DNA of 64,000 nt from Aquimarina sp040786285 (GTDB lineage Bacteria > Bacteroidota > Bacteroidia > Flavobacteriales > Flavobacteriaceae): positions 1,488,001 through 1,552,000 of the forward strand of contig NZ_JBFMKQ010000001.1 of the NCBI RefSeq assembly GCF_040786285.1, read 5' to 3'. Shown piece after piece: positions 62,184 through 64,000 of the stretch. The stretch's first letter is position 1. Each line of letters starts with the position of its first letter. The position numbers were made by a program, and so were the translations under genes. The notes under the pieces were generated by a model, which was not told the DNA's origin, searched no databases, and saw only the letters and a program-made list of their open reading frames with translations.

Positions 62184-63554
62184 ATGAATACTAAAGTTTT
62201 AACTATTATAGCAACAGGATTGGTTTTGAGTACTACAACTATGAGTGCTCAGGCTACAGATTGTGCTACTACGGCTTCAATTGCCTATGAGCATGCTAAG
62301 GTAAAGAATTATGACGCGGCAGAAGAACCTTTATGGAAAGTAAGGAAAGAATGCCCTACATATAGTGTTGCGACCTATCAATTTGGACAAAAACTACTAG
62401 AAGCAAAGTATAAGAAAGCAACCGCTGCCGATAAAGCGAAGCTTGCCAATGAAAAAATTTCATTGTGGAAGGAGAGGTTTCAGTATTTCCCTGGAAAAAC
62501 AAAAATAGGGGATATGCATGCTAATATTGGGCAGTTAATGCACGATAATAAAATAGGTACAAAAGAAACCCAATTTGCAGAATTTAAAAAAGCATGGACA
62601 GAGGATAAGGCTAACGTTAAAAATCCTAAAAATGTGTATACATATTTCTCTCTTTTAGTAGACCTACATGGAGAAGGTAAAAAAGAGCTTCAAAGGGTGT
62701 TTGATCTTTATGATGAAGTAATTGAAAAGATTGAAGATGAAGAAAGTAATAAGGCAAAAACTATATCAGAGCTTACTGTAAAAGAAGAGTCTGGTACAGC
62801 ATTATCAAATAAGGAAAAGAAAACTCTTAAAAGATCTACTATAATATTATCAAATTATAGTAAAGTGAAATCAGGAGTAAACCAAAAATTAGGAGAATTA
62901 GCAGATTGTAAAAACTTAATACCTCTATACACTGGTCAATTCGATGCTAAAAAAGCAGATATCAATTGGCTAAAAGGTGCAGCAGGAAGAATGTCGTCTA
63001 AAGATTGTACAGATGATCCATTATTTTTCAAGTTAGTAGAGGCATTACACAAAGCTGAACCTTCTGCAAAATCTGCATATTATTTAGGTATTTTAGCTTT
63101 AAAAGACAGAAAAACAACAACTGCATTAAAGTATTTCAATCAATCTGCAGAGTTAGAAACCAAGGGAAGTGATAAAGCAAAAGTGTACTTCAAGATTGGT
63201 GAAGTAATGAAAAAGCAAGGAAGCAAAGGAAAAGCAAGATCGTATTACAGAAAGGCGTTAAAATACAAGCCATCTATGGGAGTTTGTTATCTTAGAATTG
63301 CTAGCATGGTTGCTGGTAGTGCTAATAACTGTGGAACTGATGTGTTTAGCAAAAGAGCTGTGTATTGGTTAGCAGAAAATTATGCTCGAAGAGCAGGAAA
63401 AGTAGATCCAAGTTTAAAATCTACTGCCGCTAAATTTGCTGCAAATTACAAAGCAAAAGCTCCATCAAAGACAGATATTTTTAACAATCCAGGGATTACT
63501 TCTGTAAGTATTGCATGCTGGATTGGTGAAACGGTTAGAGTGCCAAAGCTATAA
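62184..63554 (+). CDS. secreted TPR-repeat protein
   Basis: A 456-residue protein with signal peptide (LVLSTTTMSAQ). The body is helical with tetratricopeptide repeats best seen in AYYLGILALKDRKTTTALKY and VYFKIGEVMKKQGSKGKARS. The middle has a Lys/Glu-rich segment. Several Cys residues are spread along the chain. It shares the operon with the outer membrane protein and lptC, and its stop overlaps the lptC start by one base (TAATG). It may help to assemble an envelope complex; function is unproven. Confidence 0.88.
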   Translation: MNTKVLTIIATGLVLSTTTMSAQATDCATTASIAYEHAKVKNYDAAEEPLWKVRKECPTYSVATYQFGQKLLEAKYKKATAADKAKLANEKISLWKERFQYFPGKTKIGDMHANIGQLMHDNKIGTKETQFAEFKKAWTEDKANVKNPKNVYTYFSLLVDLHGEGKKELQRVFDLYDEVIEKIEDEESNKAKTISELTVKEESGTALSNKEKKTLKRSTIILSNYSKVKSGVNQKLGELADCKNLIPLYTGQFDAKKADINWLKGAAGRMSSKDCTDDPLFFKLVEALHKAEPSAKSAYYLGILALKDRKTTTALKYFNQSAELETKGSDKAKVYFKIGEVMKKQGSKGKARSYYRKALKYKPSMGVCYLRIASMVAGSANNCGTDVFSKRAVYWLAENYARRAGKVDPSLKSTAAKFAANYKAKAPSKTDIFNNPGITSVSIACWIGETVRVPKL

Positions 63555-64000
63555 TGCAACGCAAAAAATATAATATATTACTAAACATTGTCACGGTATT
63601 TGCCGTGACAATGTTTTTTTCTTGTCAATCAAAAAAATCGAAATCTCAAGGGTATTTAATTTCTGAAGAAGCACCAATTGCGGAGGCTTATGAAGTAAAT
63701 CTTAAATACACAGATTCTGGAAGACTTACTGCCGTACTTAAAACTCCTAAAGTACTAGATTACACAAATAAATCATTTGGGTATCATGAATTCCCAGAAG
63801 GTATTGTATTGGATATTATAGACAAAGAGGGAAGAGTAAGTGTAGTGACTTCAGATTATGCCATATCCTACCAGCAAACAGGCTTAATAGATATGAGAGG
63901 GAATGTTGATATCCTAACAGCCGATAGTACACATTTACAGGCAGAGCAATTATATTGGGATAAAATCATTAATTGGGTGTTTACCGATTATCCGTATAAA
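63554..64000 (+). CDS. lptC: LPS export protein LptC, partial at window end
   Basis: The first 149 codons of an LptC-like lipoprotein are present: signal ending AVTMFFSC, then the LptC/YrbK beta-jellyroll (KYTDSGRLTAVLKTP, FGYHEFPEGIVLDI, VVTSDYAISYQQTGLIDMRG, DSTHLQAEQLYWD, shown in pieces). LptC is part of the bridge that carries LPS from the inner membrane to the outer membrane. The ATG overlaps the TPR stop (TAATG). The frame is open to the last base, so the gene continues beyond the window. Confidence 0.88.
   Translation, partial: MQRKKYNILLNIVTVFAVTMFFSCQSKKSKSQGYLISEEAPIAEAYEVNLKYTDSGRLTAVLKTPKVLDYTNKSFGYHEFPEGIVLDIIDKEGRVSVVTSDYAISYQQTGLIDMRGNVDILTADSTHLQAEQLYWDKIINWVFTDYPYK

Overview
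The window reads as chromosomal DNA of a marine member of the Bacteroidota, most likely family Flavobacteriaceae (an Aquimarina-like genome would fit; this is inference from gene content). Support: low GC, a SusC/SusD pair, many Bacteroidota-type lipoproteins and AQ-type signal peptides, TTTG / TAnnTTTG promoters, an IKGG-type leader peptide, and the coaX - outer membrane protein - TPR - lptC order at the right edge. About 57 genes and one tRNA are supported. There is no transposase, integrase, CRISPR array or rRNA.

Left part (0-12.2 kb, mostly minus strand): three DUF547 paralogues with a sterol-desaturase-type hydroxylase, an old-yellow-enzyme-type reductase, an exported (Tat-signal) PLP aminotransferase, a Pit phosphate transporter, and a six-gene arsenosugar operon (AhpD-like protein, radical SAM ArsS, rhodanese, TIGR04282 glycosyltransferase, nucleoside phosphorylase, ArsM) closed by a terminator.

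Central part (12.5-40 kb, mostly plus strand): a carbohydrate and exported-protein region. It has a GH3 beta-glucosidase, two LacI regulators, a GH13 alpha-glucosidase, a SusC/SusD pair, then a tight run of three ~1,100-residue FG-GAP/ASPIC-UnbV lipoproteins, a vanadium-haloperoxidase-like PAP2 lipoprotein and a GyrI-like domain protein. After a striking array of ten 21-bp palindromic repeats comes a single gene that fuses glycerol kinase to glycerol-3-phosphate dehydrogenase. A LacI-type operator (ACAAACGxTTxCA followed by a T run) occurs before the GH3 gene, one lacI gene and the glycerol gene, which suggests one sugar/glycerol regulon.

Right-centre (40-52 kb): a PAP2 phosphatase, a beta/gamma-crystallin lipoprotein, a TPR-AraC regulator next to an orphan double-glycine leader peptide, then a nitric-oxide response cluster: NsrR-like Rrf2 regulator, membrane protein, cupin, quinol NO reductase, group III truncated globin and two small unknown proteins. 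A tandem double-HTH AraC protein follows, then SnoaL-like, YHS and four-helix membrane proteins whose two promoters share a conserved module.

Right part (52-64 kb): a uracil-DNA glycosylase family protein, a decayed copy of a tRNA 3' end plus terminator, two AraC regulators, a two-domain cytochrome P460 and its one-domain paralogue, MsrB/MsrA, tRNA-Phe(GAA), and the coaX-OMP-TPR-lptC operon, with lptC cut by the window end. Strongest candidates for something undescribed: the 21-bp palindrome array, the three FG-GAP lipoproteins with a haloperoxidase-like protein downstream of SusCD, the GlpK-GlpD fusion, the orphan GG-leader peptide and the double P460 protein.
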